From the NCBI RefSeq assembly GCF_002891295.1, contig NZ_LGUI01000009.1, positions 248,001-312,000 on the forward strand: DNA of 64,000 bases, given 5' to 3'. Below the pieces are notes generated by a model. It saw nothing but the letters and a program-made list of their open reading frames with translations, did no database searches and was not told where the DNA came from. The stretch's first letter is position 1, and each line of letters starts with the position of its first letter. Shown piece by piece: positions 9,066-17,834 of the stretch. The position numbers and the translations under genes were made by a program. The stretch is from Streptomyces eurocidicus (GTDB lineage Bacteria > Actinomycetota > Actinomycetes > Streptomycetales > Streptomycetaceae).

Positions 9066-9230
9066 TGTCCGAGTCTCGCGCTTCCGTGTCGACGATGGGA
9101 TTTTCGGCCTGAGGCCGGATCGGCTCGCACGATATCCGAACGCCCGGCCCACCTGCGAACTTTTGGGTAGAAGGGGGTCATTCGGCTTACGCGTCCGGCG
9201 TACGTCATACGCATTGCAAGGAGGGGCGGC

Positions 9231-9821
9231 ATGGCTCCACCCATGTCCGCGAACGAGTTCCTCGCCGCGCTCAGACGCGAGGGGGCCACCGTCGTCGAGG
9301 TCGACGGATGGCGGCACCACAACCGCGCCGGCCACGGCCCCTGGGGGCCGGTGAACGGCGTCATGATCCACCACACGGCTTCCTCGGGGACCGACAGCAC
9401 CGTCCGCCTCTGCTGGAACGGCTACGACCGGCTGCCCGGCCCGCTCTGCCATGGCGTGATCGCCAAGGACGGCCGGATCCACCTCGTGGGCTGCGGGCGC
9501 GCCAACCACGCCGGGGCGGGCGACGGCGACGTCCTCCAGGCGGTGATCGCCGAGAAGCGGCTGCCCCCGGTCCGCTGGGCGGACACCGACGGGAACGTCC
9601 ACTTCTACGGCTTCGAGTGCGTCAACCTCGGGGACGGCGAGGACCCCTGGCCGGACGAGCAGCTCCTGGCCGCCGAGCAGGTGGCGGCCGCGATCTGCCG
9701 CTACCACGGCTGGACCGAGCGGTCCGTGATCGGCCATCTCGAATGGCGGCCGGGGAAGACCGACCCGGTCGGCTTCTCCATGGAACAACTGCGCGAACGG
9801 GTCCGTGAGCGGCTCAAGTGA
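9231..9821 (+). CDS. N-acetylmuramoyl-L-alanine amidase domain protein (Amidase_2/PGRP fold), no signal peptide
   Basis: 196 residues after AAGGAGGGGCGGC and ATG. The zinc ligands are likely in MIHHTASSG (near residue 45) and VIGHLEWRPGKTDP at the C-terminus, as in type 2 amidases that cut the MurNAc-L-Ala bond of peptidoglycan. The protein has no signal peptide or cell-wall binding domain. It may act on recycled muropeptides inside the cell, leave by another route, or derive from a phage endolysin. The stop is 10 bp before the next gene. Confidence 0.8.
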   Translation: MAPPMSANEFLAALRREGATVVEVDGWRHHNRAGHGPWGPVNGVMIHHTASSGTDSTVRLCWNGYDRLPGPLCHGVIAKDGRIHLVGCGRANHAGAGDGDVLQAVIAEKRLPPVRWADTDGNVHFYGFECVNLGDGEDPWPDEQLLAAEQVAAAICRYHGWTERSVIGHLEWRPGKTDPVGFSMEQLRERVRERLK

Positions 9822-9831
9822 CAATGGACGG

Positions 9832-10866
9832 GTGACCAGTGACCTCCCCGCCGAGCACGCGGCCGACGGCGCCCCCGGCTCCGCCGCCGGGCTCGCCGCG
9901 CTGCGGCCGCGGCTGCCGTCCCCGCTCGTGGAGCTGCCGGACGAGCGGTTCGCGCGGCGCGGCGTACGGCTGCTGCTCAAGCGGGACGACCTGATACACC
10001 CGGACCTGCCGGGCAACAAATGGCGGAAGCTGGCGCCGAACCTGCGGGCCGCCGCCGAGTCGGGCCACCGCACCCTGCTGACCTTCGGCGGCGCGTACTC
10101 CAACCATCTGCGGGCCACCGCCGCCGCGGGCCGGCTGCTCGGCTTCGCGACCGTCGGCGTCGTCCGCGGCGACGAGCTGGCGGGCCGGCCGCTCAACCCC
10201 TCGCTGGCCCGGTGCGCGGCGGACGGCATGCGGCTGGTCTTCGTCACCCGCGCGACCTACCGGCGCAAGACGGAGCCGGAGGTGCTGGCCGCGCTGCTCG
10301 CGGAGGCCGGCGGGCCCTGCTTCGTCGTGCCCGAGGGCGGGTCCAACGCCGCCGCCGCGCAGGGCTGCGCGGAGCTCGGCCTGGAACTGCGCGGGATGGC
10401 GGACGTGGTGGGGGTGGCCTGCGGCACCGGAGGCACGCTCGCCGGGCTCGCGGCCGGGCTCGGCGAGGGACAGCGGGCCATCGGTTTCCCCGTGCTCAAG
10501 GGCGGCTTCCTCGGCCGGGAGATCGAACGCCTGCAGACCGAGGCGTTCGGCGGGCGGCGCGGTGACTGGCGGCTGGACGAGCGCTTCCACGCGGGCGGCT
10601 ACGCCCGCAGCACACCCGAGCTGGACGCCTTCGCCGACGACTTCACGGCCCGGCACGGGCTGCCGCTGGAGCGGCTGTACGTGGCGAAGGCGCTGCACGG
10701 CCTGACGGTGCTGACGGAGGCGGGGGCGTTCGCGCGGGGGACGACGGTGGCGGCGGTGGTGACGGGGGCGGCGGAGCCGGCGGGCCGGACGCCCGCGGCG
10801 GGCTCTGTCCCCACCCCGCCCCTTCCCGAAACCGGGGGCAAGCCCCCGGGCCCCCGGCCGCGCTGA
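9832..10866 (+). CDS. PLP-dependent D-cysteine desulfhydrase / ACC deaminase family enzyme
   Basis: 344 residues if started at the GTG at 9832; a GTG at 9805 would overlap the amidase end. It has the PLP lysine K63 in PGNKWRK, TFGGAYSNHLRATAAAG, the phosphate-binding VACGTGGTLAGLA and PEGGSNAAA. These fit the family that turns D-cysteine into pyruvate, sulfide and ammonia, or opens 1-aminocyclopropane-1-carboxylate; the substrate cannot be told here. The last 20 or so residues, rich in Pro and Gly, are coded by the dispersed intergenic repeat, so the natural C-terminus has probably been extended. Confidence 0.82.
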   Translation: MTSDLPAEHAADGAPGSAAGLAALRPRLPSPLVELPDERFARRGVRLLLKRDDLIHPDLPGNKWRKLAPNLRAAAESGHRTLLTFGGAYSNHLRATAAAGRLLGFATVGVVRGDELAGRPLNPSLARCAADGMRLVFVTRATYRRKTEPEVLAALLAEAGGPCFVVPEGGSNAAAAQGCAELGLELRGMADVVGVACGTGGTLAGLAAGLGEGQRAIGFPVLKGGFLGREIERLQTEAFGGRRGDWRLDERFHAGGYARSTPELDAFADDFTARHGLPLERLYVAKALHGLTVLTEAGAFARGTTVAAVVTGAAEPAGRTPAAGSVPTPPLPETGGKPPGPRPR

Positions 10867-11097
10867 CGCGCGGTGTCCTCAAACTCCCCCGGCTACCTCC
10901 CCCAGCTACCGCTGGGGGTGCCCCCAGCCGGGCTGGATTCACCCCTGTCCGGGGTCGGCTTTCCCCTGCGCCAGGGGTGACTTTCCCGCCCGGTTCCGGG
11001 CAACAACTCAGCCCGTCCGGCGATTGAGGACCGGGGCCCGGGGCGGAGCCCCGTTCGGGAAGGGGCGGGTCGGGGAAAGCCCCGCGCAGCGGCACCC
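10803..11097. repeat. Dispersed GC-rich intergenic element, copy 2
   Basis: It starts inside the 3' end of the desulfhydrase gene with CCACCCCGCCCCTTCCCG and ends with CGGGAAGGGGCGGG before the antiporter stop. Between them are GCGCTGACGCGCGG, CCCCCAGCTACCGCTGGGGG, GGCAACAACTCAGCCCGTCC and GGGGCGGAGCCCC, all seen in other copies. Confidence 0.75.
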
Positions 11098-11113
11098 GCA
11101 CCCGCACCCGCCC

Positions 11114-12712
11114 TCACTCCTCCTCCCGATAAGCCGCCGCCTCCTCCAGATCCAACCGCCGCAACAACGTCCGCAACATCTCGTCATCGATCCGCCGAGC
11201 ATCCCGCAGCGCCACGAACACCTCCCGCTCCGCGCCGATCATCTCCCCGGCCAGCCGGCGGTACGTGTCGTCCGCCGACTCCCCCGTCGTCTCGTCGACC
11301 GTCCCGAGCCGCTCCCACACCGCGTTGCGGCGCCGTTCCATGACCGCGCGGAGGCGGTCGGCGAGGGGTTCCGGGAGGGAGGCGCTCCCGGAAGCGAGGA
11401 GTTCGTCGAGGCGGCGCTCGGCCGCGACGGACGCCTCGCTCTGGGCCTGTGCCTCGGCCAGGGTCTCGGCGGCCCGGTCGCGGGCGGGCAGCCGCAGCCG
11501 GCGGATCAGCGGCGGCAGGGTGAGCCCCTGGACGACCAGCGTGCCGATCACGGTGCTGAAGGTGAGGAAGAGGACCAGGTTGCGCGCGGGGAACGGCTCG
11601 CCGCTGTGCGTGGTGACGGGGATGGAGAAGGCGATGGCGAGCGAGACGACGCCGCGCATGCCGGCCCAGCCGACGACGAACACGCTCTTCCATGTCGTGT
11701 CGGGCTCCCGTTCGCGGATCCTCGGCGAGAGGGCGCGCGGCAGGAAGCTCGCGGGGTACACCCAGACGAAGCGGGCGGCCACGACGGCGGCGAAGACCGC
11801 GGTGGCGTACCAGAGGGCGGTCTCCCCGAGCCCGTACGGGCCGAGGCCCCGCAGCACCACGGGCAGTTGCAGCCCGATGAGCGCGAAGACCGCGGACTCC
11901 AGAACGAAGGCGACCATCCGCCACACGGCCGCCTCCTGGAGCCGGGTGGCGAAGTCGACCTGCCAGGAGTGGTGCCCGAGGAAGAGTCCGACGACCACGA
12001 CGGCGAGCACCCCGGACGCCTCCACCTGCTCGGCGGCGGCGTAGGCGAAGAAGGGGATGAGGAGCGAGAGCGTGTTCTGGAGGAGCGGCTCGCGCAGCCG
12101 CTTGCGCAGCCAGTGCAGCGGCACCATGAGGACGAGTCCGACGGCGACCCCGCCGACCGAGGCGACCGCGAACTCCCGCAGGCCCTCGCCCCAGGTCGCG
12201 CCCTCGCCCACGGCCGCGGCGAGCGCGACCTTGAAGGCGGTGATGGCGGTCGCGTCGTTCACCAGCGACTCGCCCTGGAGGATCGTGGTGATCCTGGAGG
12301 GCAGCCCGAGGCGGCGCGCGATGGCCGTGGCGGCGACGGCGTCCGGCGGCGCGACCACGGCGCCGAGTACGAGCGCGGCGGTCAGCGGCAGACCGGGCAC
12401 CACCAGATAGGCGACGTAGCCGACGGCGAGCGTCGCGAAGAGGACGTAGCCGACCGAGAGCAGGGCGACGGGCCGGACGTTGGCCCGGAGGTCGAGGTAC
12501 GAGCTGTCGAGCGCGGCGGTGTGCAGCAGGGGCGGCAGCAGCAGGGGGAGCACGATGGCGGGGTCGAGGGTGTAGCGCGGCACGCCCGGCACGTAGGAGG
12601 CGACGAGCCCGGCGGCGACCAGCAGCAGGGGCGCGGGCACGGGGGTGCGCCGGGCCGCTCCGGCGATCGCCGCACTGACCGCGACCAGCAACAGCAGTGG
12701 CATTACGTCCAT
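11114..12712 (-). CDS. Na+/H+ antiporter, CPA1 (NhaP) family
   Basis: 532 residues from the ATG at 12712 (MDVMPLLLLV); an upstream ATG at 12754 overlaps the divergent gene and is less likely. About twelve membrane segments fill the first 400 residues. VVAPPDAVAATAI (the PDA motif) and GESLVNDATAITAF (the ND motif) form the ion-binding core of CPA1 exchangers. A cytoplasmic helical tail of about 130 residues, rich in Arg and Glu, follows and may regulate activity. It would swap cytoplasmic Na+ (or K+) for H+. Confidence 0.92.
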   Translation of the reverse strand: MDVMPLLLLVAVSAAIAGAARRTPVPAPLLLVAAGLVASYVPGVPRYTLDPAIVLPLLLPPLLHTAALDSSYLDLRANVRPVALLSVGYVLFATLAVGYVAYLVVPGLPLTAALVLGAVVAPPDAVAATAIARRLGLPSRITTILQGESLVNDATAITAFKVALAAAVGEGATWGEGLREFAVASVGGVAVGLVLMVPLHWLRKRLREPLLQNTLSLLIPFFAYAAAEQVEASGVLAVVVVGLFLGHHSWQVDFATRLQEAAVWRMVAFVLESAVFALIGLQLPVVLRGLGPYGLGETALWYATAVFAAVVAARFVWVYPASFLPRALSPRIREREPDTTWKSVFVVGWAGMRGVVSLAIAFSIPVTTHSGEPFPARNLVLFLTFSTVIGTLVVQGLTLPPLIRRLRLPARDRAAETLAEAQAQSEASVAAERRLDELLASGSASLPEPLADRLRAVMERRRNAVWERLGTVDETTGESADDTYRRLAGEMIGAEREVFVALRDARRIDDEMLRTLLRRLDLEEAAAYREEE

Positions 12713-12752
12713 GGGTCCCCACCCGTCTTGGTTCAGTTCTAATCTGGCAATC

Positions 12753-13013
12753 ATGAGCGAATGCCCTCACGTTCCCGAGCTGCCGCGCCCCGAGCCGGCC
12801 GCGCTGCACCCGACCTGCCCCGAGTGCGAGGCGGCCGGCAGCCACCCGGTGCAGCTGCGGCTGTGTCTGGAGTGCGGGCACGTGGGGTGCTGCGACTCCT
12901 CGCCCTTCCGGCACGCCACCGGGCACTTCGAGGAGTCGGGGCACGCGGTGATGCGCAGCTACGAGCCCGGGCAGAGCTGGCGCTGGTGCTATGTGGACCG
13001 GCGCATCGTCTGA
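12753..13013 (+). CDS. UBP-type zinc finger domain protein
   Basis: 86 residues: almost nothing but a ZnF-UBP fold, with CPECEAAG, LRLCLECGHVGCCDSS, HATGHFEESGHAVM and RWCYVDRRIV. Cys and His pairs bind zinc ions. In eukaryotes this fold binds ubiquitin C-termini; in actinobacteria the role is unknown. There is no ribosome site before the ATG, but TAATCT ends 7 nt upstream, so the transcript may be leaderless. It is divergent from the antiporter. Confidence 0.85.
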   Translation: MSECPHVPELPRPEPAALHPTCPECEAAGSHPVQLRLCLECGHVGCCDSSPFRHATGHFEESGHAVMRSYEPGQSWRWCYVDRRIV

Positions 13014-13093
13014 CCGGAGGGGCCCCGGCCCGGCGGCGGGGGTGGCCCCTCGGCCGCCGGGGTACTGTCACCGGTGACCGCTAGCATGCAGAC

Positions 13094-13639
13094 ATGATCC
13101 GACCCGCCACGCCCGACGACGTTCCCGAGATCCACGCCATGGTCCGCGAACTGGCGGACTACGAACGGGCGCTGGAGGGCGTGCGGACGACCGAGGAGCA
13201 GCTGCGCGAAGCGCTGTTCGGCGCACACCCGGCGATCTTCGCACTGATAGCGGAGAGTGACGGATCCACCGGCGCCGGCGGTGCGGCGGCGGGTGAACCG
13301 CTCGGCTTCGCACTCTGGTTCCGCAACTTCTCCACCTGGACGGGTACGCACGGTATCTATCTGGAGGATCTCTACGTCCGGCCGCGCGCCCGCGGCACCG
13401 GGCTCGGCAAGGCGCTCCTCGCCGAGCTCGCCAGGATCTGCGTCGACCGTGGCTATCAGCGTTTCGAATGGTCAGTGCTGGACTGGAACGCTCCCTCGAT
13501 CGCGTTCTACAAGTCGCTCGGCGCCGAGCCGATGGACGAATGGACGGTGCAACGGATGTCCGGAGAACCGCTCCGCACTCTTGCGGCGTTCGCGCAGAGT
13601 GACGAAAATCCCAACAGGGCGACCGCTCTTTCGAATTGA
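13094..13639 (+). CDS. GNAT acetyltransferase, diamine N-acetyltransferase-like
   Basis: 181 residues. It has the GNAT fold with FALWFRNFSTWTG, GIYLEDLYVRPRARGTGLGK (acetyl-CoA site R/Q-x-x-G-x-G/A) and WSVLDWNAPSIAFYKSLGA. The FSTW and LEDL segments resemble spermidine/spermine or thialysine acetyltransferases. The substrate is a guess. There is no clear Shine-Dalgarno; TAGCAT ends 6 nt before the ATG, so a leaderless start is plausible. A strong inverted repeat follows the stop. Confidence 0.85.
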   Translation: MIRPATPDDVPEIHAMVRELADYERALEGVRTTEEQLREALFGAHPAIFALIAESDGSTGAGGAAAGEPLGFALWFRNFSTWTGTHGIYLEDLYVRPRARGTGLGKALLAELARICVDRGYQRFEWSVLDWNAPSIAFYKSLGAEPMDEWTVQRMSGEPLRTLAAFAQSDENPNRATALSN

Positions 13640-13656
13640 GACCGCAAGGCCCTAGG

Positions 13657-13694
13657 CACTGTCCGTGCTCATGGGTTTACCATGAGTGACAGTG
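13657..13694. terminator. Nested inverted repeat after the GNAT gene
   Basis: Arms CACTGTC/GACAGTG flank a second pair CTCATGG/CCATGAG around a GTTTA loop, with a 4:1 internal loop. The RNA would fold into a long hairpin 18 bp past the GNAT stop. It is likely a terminator, though it could also be a protein-binding site ahead of the sigma-factor operon. Confidence 0.55.
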
Positions 13695-13847
13695 GCGGTG
13701 CTGCTCCACGGAACCTCGGATCGCGATAGCGTCGCAGCCGAACCATGTGCCGCACCGGACCGCGCCGCCCTCCGCCGGAGGGCGACCAGAAGCGCGGTGC
13801 CGGTGCTCGTAACAGCTCAAGAAGCTTGTGCCACCTTGGAGGTGAGG

Positions 13848-14261
13848 GTGTCCCCAATCGCAGGCGAGCCCGGGACCCAGGACTTCGTGGAAGTCCGGCT
13901 GCCCGCTGCGGGTGCCTACCTGTCGGTGCTGCGGACGGCGACTGCCGGCCTCGCGGCCCGCTTGGACTTCACCCTCGACGAGATCGAGGACTTGCGCATC
14001 GCCGTGGACGAGGCATGCGCGATCCTTCTGCAACAGGCCGTGCCCGGCTCCGTACTCAGCTGCGTCTTCCGCCTGGTGGGCGACGCGCTCCGGGTGACCG
14101 TCTCGGCGCCCACCACGGACGGCCGCGCACCCGAGCGCGACACCTTCGCCTGGACGGTGCTCTCCGCCCTGGCCGGTGAGGTCGACTCGACCGTCGCGGA
14201 GGACCGCACGGTCAGCATCAGCCTGCACAAGAAGCGCGGCGCCGGCCCCGGACAGCCGTGA
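13848..14261 (+). CDS. ushX: Anti-sigma factor, RsbW-like ATPase (antagonist of SigH)
   Basis: 137 residues from the GTG at 13848, directly after GGAGGTGAGG; the open frame continues upstream without a better start. The GHKL-type ATPase fold includes LRIAVDEACAILLQ (N box region) and later strands. The canonical kinase G-box is weak. RsbW proteins bind and silence SigB-type sigma factors and may be countered by anti-anti-sigma proteins. It is 16 bp ahead of sigH. The pair matches UshX/RshA-SigH of S. coelicolor as remembered. No anti-anti-sigma gene is next to it. Confidence 0.82.
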   Translation: MSPIAGEPGTQDFVEVRLPAAGAYLSVLRTATAGLAARLDFTLDEIEDLRIAVDEACAILLQQAVPGSVLSCVFRLVGDALRVTVSAPTTDGRAPERDTFAWTVLSALAGEVDSTVAEDRTVSISLHKKRGAGPGQP

Positions 14262-14277
14262 CGGAAGAGGGGGCTCC

Positions 14278-15213
14278 GTGAGTACTGCATCGTCGCGGGG
14301 AGTGCGTACCCCGGCCATCCCGCAGCAGCCTGCCCGGCCGCGCCCGGAGGACCCGGGTGATCCGGTGAACCCGGAGCCGGGCCAGGCGAGCGACCCACCA
14401 GAGCGGGCGGACCACATGGATCAGCACCAGCAACAACAGTGGCACCAGCACCCGCATGCGAACGACCGCAGTGGTGCCCGGGCCCTGTTCATCGAGCTGC
14501 GGACGCTTCCGGACGGCTCGCCCGAGCGCGCCGAGCTGCGCAACCACCTGGTGCGGATGCACCTGCCCCTGGTGGAGCACCTCGCGCGCCGCTTCCGTAA
14601 CCGCGGTGAGCCGCTGGACGACCTCACCCAGGTCGCCACCATCGGCCTGATCAAGTCGGTGGACCGGTTCGACCCGGACCGCGGCGTGGAGTTCTCCACC
14701 TACGCCACGCCGACGGTGGTCGGCGAGATCAAGCGGCACTTCCGCGACAAGGGCTGGGCGGTGCGGGTGCCGCGCCGCCTCCAGGAGCTCCGGCTGGCGC
14801 TGACCACCGCCACCGCCGAGCTCTCCCAGCGGCACGGCCGGGCGCCCACCGTCCATGAGCTGGCCGAGCAGCTGGGGATCTCGGAGGAGGAGGTCCTGGA
14901 GGGCCTGGAGTCCGCCAACGCCTACAGCACCCTCTCCCTGGACGTCCCGGACACGGACGACGAGTCCCCCGCCGTGGCGGACACCCTGGGCGCGGAGGAC
15001 GAGGCGCTGGAGGGCGTGGAGTACCGCGAGTCGCTCAAGCCCCTGCTGGAGGACCTCCCGCCGCGCGAGAAGAAGATCCTGCTGCTCCGCTTCTTCGGCA
15101 ATATGACCCAGTCGCAGATCGCCCAGGAGGTCGGCATCTCCCAGATGCATGTCTCCCGGCTGCTCGCCCGCACCCTCGCCCAGCTCCGGGACCGGCTGCT
15201 CATCGAGGAGTGA
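14278..15213 (+). CDS. sigH: SigB/SigF-family RNA polymerase sigma factor SigH
   Basis: 311 residues from the GTG at 14278 behind GAGGGGGCTCC. An N-terminal extension of about 60 residues is rich in Pro, Gln and His. Regions 2 (LVEHLARRFRNRGEPLDDL, RGVEFSTYATPTVVGEIKRH), 3 (AELSQRHGRAPTVHELAEQL) and 4 (LPPREKKILLLRFFGNMTQS, ISQMHVSRLLARTLAQLRD) follow. It directs transcription of stress and development genes. An internal ATG at 14416 (MDQHQQ) could give a shorter form; SigH of S. coelicolor is known in several sizes. Confidence 0.9.
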   Translation: MSTASSRGVRTPAIPQQPARPRPEDPGDPVNPEPGQASDPPERADHMDQHQQQQWHQHPHANDRSGARALFIELRTLPDGSPERAELRNHLVRMHLPLVEHLARRFRNRGEPLDDLTQVATIGLIKSVDRFDPDRGVEFSTYATPTVVGEIKRHFRDKGWAVRVPRRLQELRLALTTATAELSQRHGRAPTVHELAEQLGISEEEVLEGLESANAYSTLSLDVPDTDDESPAVADTLGAEDEALEGVEYRESLKPLLEDLPPREKKILLLRFFGNMTQSQIAQEVGISQMHVSRLLARTLAQLRDRLLIEE

Positions 15214-15544
15214 GCGAAGCCGCCTACGGCGGGGTGCGTACGGTGCCGCGGCGACGCGGGACGGCCTGCGGCGCCGGGCGTCGTGGAGCCGAGCGGCACG
15301 GCGTCGCGTCGCGCGCGGGCGTACCGCGGGGCCCGTCCGTCACGGGGCCATCCGTCACGGGGCCGTTCTCGTGGGATCACTCCCCGTGGGGACGCTCCTC
15401 GCGGGAACGCTTGGGAATGCCGCCCTCCGGGCGAGTCCTGCCGGTGCGGCGCTCCCGGTAGCCCTGCCCGCCGCTCATGACGCGGGCCAGGACCGTACGC
15501 GGGCCCGCCGCCCGCGCGGGCCCCGCACACGGGCCCCACGGAGG
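15214..15544. other. 331-bp gap with no credible gene
   Basis: Sequence between sigH and a convergent membrane-protein gene. It has a tandem 15-bp unit TCCGTCACGGGGCCA (15336 and 15351), then GTGGGATCACTCCCCGTGG and several CGCGGGC runs. Short open frames on the plus strand have no ribosome site. I see no promoter or clear terminator. Confidence 0.5.
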
Positions 15545-16063
15545 TCAGACGTCGCGCGGGGTGATGCCGAGCGCCTCGGTCGCCGTCGGGTTCACCAGCA
15601 GCGCCAGGGTGCCCACGGCCACCAGCGCCAGCACGACACCCGCCGCGATCATCAGCGCGCCCCCGGCGTTGGCCAGCGTCCAGGCGACCGGCAGGGCCAT
15701 GATCTGGGTGATCATGGCGGGCCCCCGGCTCCAGCGCCGCCGCAGCCACAGCCCGCGCGCCGCCACCAGCGGCAGCGCGGCCAGCGCCAGCACGGTGAGG
15801 CCGCCCGTCTCCGCCTGCTGCGGGCTGTCCGGCTTCCCCAGCAGGCCCATCACCAGCAGATAGATCCCGGAGGCGACCAGCGCGACGCCCTCCAGGCCGG
15901 ACAGCGCGGCGGCGGCCGTCAGCCGGGCCGGCCGGGGGTCCGTGGGCCCGGCGGGCCGGGCAGGCGCGCCCTGACCGCCCGCGGGGCGGCCGGTGCCGGC
16001 GCCGGCACCCTTCCGGGCGGCGCTCTTACGGGGGGTCTTCGACGCGGACTGCTTGCTGCTCAC
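15545..16063 (-). CDS. Small integral membrane protein
   Basis: 172 residues. A basic, Ala/Pro-rich cytoplasmic N-terminus of about 45 residues is followed by about four hydrophobic segments: LEGVALVASGIYLLVMGLLG, LTVLALAALPLVAARGLWL, ITQIMALPVAWTLANAGG and MIAAGVVLALVAVGTLALLV. The motif RRWSRGPAMITQIMALP is also notable. No family is recognised beyond a conserved actinobacterial membrane protein. It is divergent from the lipid kinase gene. Confidence 0.75.
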   Translation of the reverse strand: MSSKQSASKTPRKSAARKGAGAGTGRPAGGQGAPARPAGPTDPRPARLTAAAALSGLEGVALVASGIYLLVMGLLGKPDSPQQAETGGLTVLALAALPLVAARGLWLRRRWSRGPAMITQIMALPVAWTLANAGGALMIAAGVVLALVAVGTLALLVNPTATEALGITPRDV

Positions 16064-16200
16064 CCCAGCAGGGTAGCCGCAGGAGAAACGCGGGAGGCCG
16101 GTCCCGAGGGACCCGGCGGGCCTCGGTGGGCGCCGGGGAAGGCAGTGGGAAGGCGGGCCTGGGATGGGTCGTGTACCGACAGGTAGGTAGGCTGGCGCGC

Positions 16201-17169
16201 ATGCGTGCGCTCCTCGTGGTCAACCCTTCGGCCACCACCACCAGTGCCCGTACCCGCGATGTCCTGGCGCACGCCCTCGCCAGCGACCTGAAGCTGGAGG
16301 TCGCCACCACCGAGTACCGGGGCCACGCCCGGGACATCGCCCGCCGGGCGGCCGAGGACGGGAACACCGAGCTGGTGGTCGCGCTCGGCGGGGACGGCAC
16401 CGTCAACGAGGTCGTCAACGGCCTGCTGCACGCCGGCCCCGATCCGGAGGGCCTCCCCCGGCTGGCCGTGGTGCCCGGCGGCTCCACCAATGTCTTCGCC
16501 CGCGCGCTGGGGCTGCCCAACGATGTGGTGGAGGCCACGGGCGCACTGCTCGACGCGCTGCGCGAGGGCACCGAACGCACGGTCGGCCTGGGACTCGCCG
16601 CCGGTACCCCCGGTACGGAGGACGAGGGCGTTCCGCCCCGCTGGTTCACGTTCTGCGCCGGCTTCGGATTCGACGCGAGTGTGATCGGCCGGGTGGAGCA
16701 GCAGCGGGAGCGCGGCAAGCGTTCGACGCACGCTCTGTATGTGCGACAGGTGATGCGCCAATTCTTCAAGGAATCGCACCGCCGGCACGGCACGATCACC
16801 CTCGAACGACCGGGCGACGAGCCACTCGAGAATCTCGTCATGTCGATAATCTGCAACACCGCGCCATGGACGTACCTGGGCAACCGCCCGGTCTACGCCT
16901 CGCCGCAGGCGTCCTTCGACACCGCCCTTGACGTGCTGGGATTCACCCGGCTTTCCACCGCGACGGCGAGCCGGCACGTCACCCAGCTGCTGACCTCGAC
17001 CCCGGAGCGCGGGCCCCGTGGAAAGCATGTGGTGTCACTTCACGACCAGACTGCCTTCACCTTGCATTCGCAGGCTCCTTTGCCGTTCCAGATGGACGGC
17101 GACCACCTCGGGCTGCGTACGAGCGTGACGTTCACAGGCGTACGCCGTGCACTGCGTGTGATTGTGTGA
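16201..17169 (+). CDS. Diacylglycerol/sphingosine kinase-type lipid kinase
   Basis: 322 residues from the ATG at 16201. The N-terminal catalytic domain has LLVVNPSA, the nucleotide motif ALGGDGTVNEVVNGL and VVPGGSTNVFARALGLP; the C-terminal domain has FTFCAGFGFDASVIGRVE and a final QMDGDHLG. These mark the DgkB/YegS superfamily, which transfers ATP phosphate to lipid hydroxyls at the membrane. The lipid substrate is unknown. TAGGCT ends 7 nt before the ATG and there is no ribosome site, so a leaderless start is likely. Confidence 0.87.
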   Translation: MRALLVVNPSATTTSARTRDVLAHALASDLKLEVATTEYRGHARDIARRAAEDGNTELVVALGGDGTVNEVVNGLLHAGPDPEGLPRLAVVPGGSTNVFARALGLPNDVVEATGALLDALREGTERTVGLGLAAGTPGTEDEGVPPRWFTFCAGFGFDASVIGRVEQQRERGKRSTHALYVRQVMRQFFKESHRRHGTITLERPGDEPLENLVMSIICNTAPWTYLGNRPVYASPQASFDTALDVLGFTRLSTATASRHVTQLLTSTPERGPRGKHVVSLHDQTAFTLHSQAPLPFQMDGDHLGLRTSVTFTGVRRALRVIV

Positions 17170-17196
17170 GTGGTAGGGCCTAAAGTCCTTCCACTC
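17168..17196 (+). terminator. Hairpin after the lipid kinase gene
   Basis: GAGTGGTAGGG pairs with TCCTTCCACTC around a CCTAAAG loop, one mismatch and one wobble in eleven. It overlaps the stop codon. Confidence 0.5.
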
Positions 17197-17490
17197 GAAC
17201 GTTTAGACTGGGTTGCACCCCCTGGAAGTACGGCTGTGACCTAGCCGACACCGAGGAATCAAAAAAAACTTTCCAGAAGGGGTTGTATCCGCAGCCGAGG
17301 TTTGCGAGTCTCTTCATGGCGATCGGGACGGCCGCCTATCCGGCCCCACCGACTCAGCCCGAACCCCCTCCCTTTTTCCTGGACCGCACCAGTTCCTGAC
17401 TGGGCGTCGGCCCTTCCCTTGCGGGGGGATTCGTGAAAGCGTTCACATTCACAAGCAACGTAGCCGCAATAACGAGGAGATGGAGCAGCC
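17197..17490 (+). promoter_or_regulatory. wblE upstream region with A-tract and operator-like palindrome
   Basis: About 290 bp with no gene. It has a run of eight A residues (near 17262), rare in this DNA, and GTGAAAGCGTTCAC at 17433-17446, a near-perfect palindrome of the kind bound by LacI-family repressors. The ribosome site is AGGAGATGGAGCAGCC. I could not fix a -10/-35 pair with confidence. Confidence 0.45.
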
Positions 17491-17748
17491 ATGGACTGGC
17501 GTCACAACGCCGTTTGCCGCGAGGAAGACCCCGAGCTGTTCTTCCCCATCGGCAACACCGGTCCTGCGCTGCTGCAGATCGAGGAAGCCAAGGCCGTCTG
17601 CCGTCGCTGCCCCGTGATGGAGCAGTGCCTGCAGTGGGCGCTCGAGTCCGGCCAGGACTCCGGCGTCTGGGGTGGCCTCAGCGAGGACGAGCGCCGCGCC
17701 ATGAAGCGCCGCGCCGCTCGCAACCGGGCGCGCAACGCCAGCGCCTGA
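17491..17748 (+). CDS. wblE: WhiB-like iron-sulfur regulator WblE
   Basis: 85 residues. The four [4Fe-4S] cysteines are in NAVCREED and KAVCRRCPVMEQCLQWAL; the turn motif GVWGGLSEDERRA and a basic C-terminus (MKRRAARNRARNASA) for DNA contact follow. Wbl proteins bind the primary sigma factor and sense redox state or NO. The N-terminal DWRHNAVCREEDPELFFP and the neighbourhood (sigH upstream, histidine kinase downstream) fit WblE. A strong terminator follows. Confidence 0.93.
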   Translation: MDWRHNAVCREEDPELFFPIGNTGPALLQIEEAKAVCRRCPVMEQCLQWALESGQDSGVWGGLSEDERRAMKRRAARNRARNASA

Positions 17749-17834
17749 CCGACGCCCCTCGGCCCCCGAGCCGCAGCGCGCAGTACCCTCGGACGCGCTC
17801 CCAGGTCACACTGGGTTGTGCCCCATACATGCTT

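Noticed and set aside
9066..10247. Long upstream extension of glutaminase
   Set aside because: It crosses the divergent amidase and desulfhydrase genes; glutaminases begin at the chosen GTG by length and motif position.
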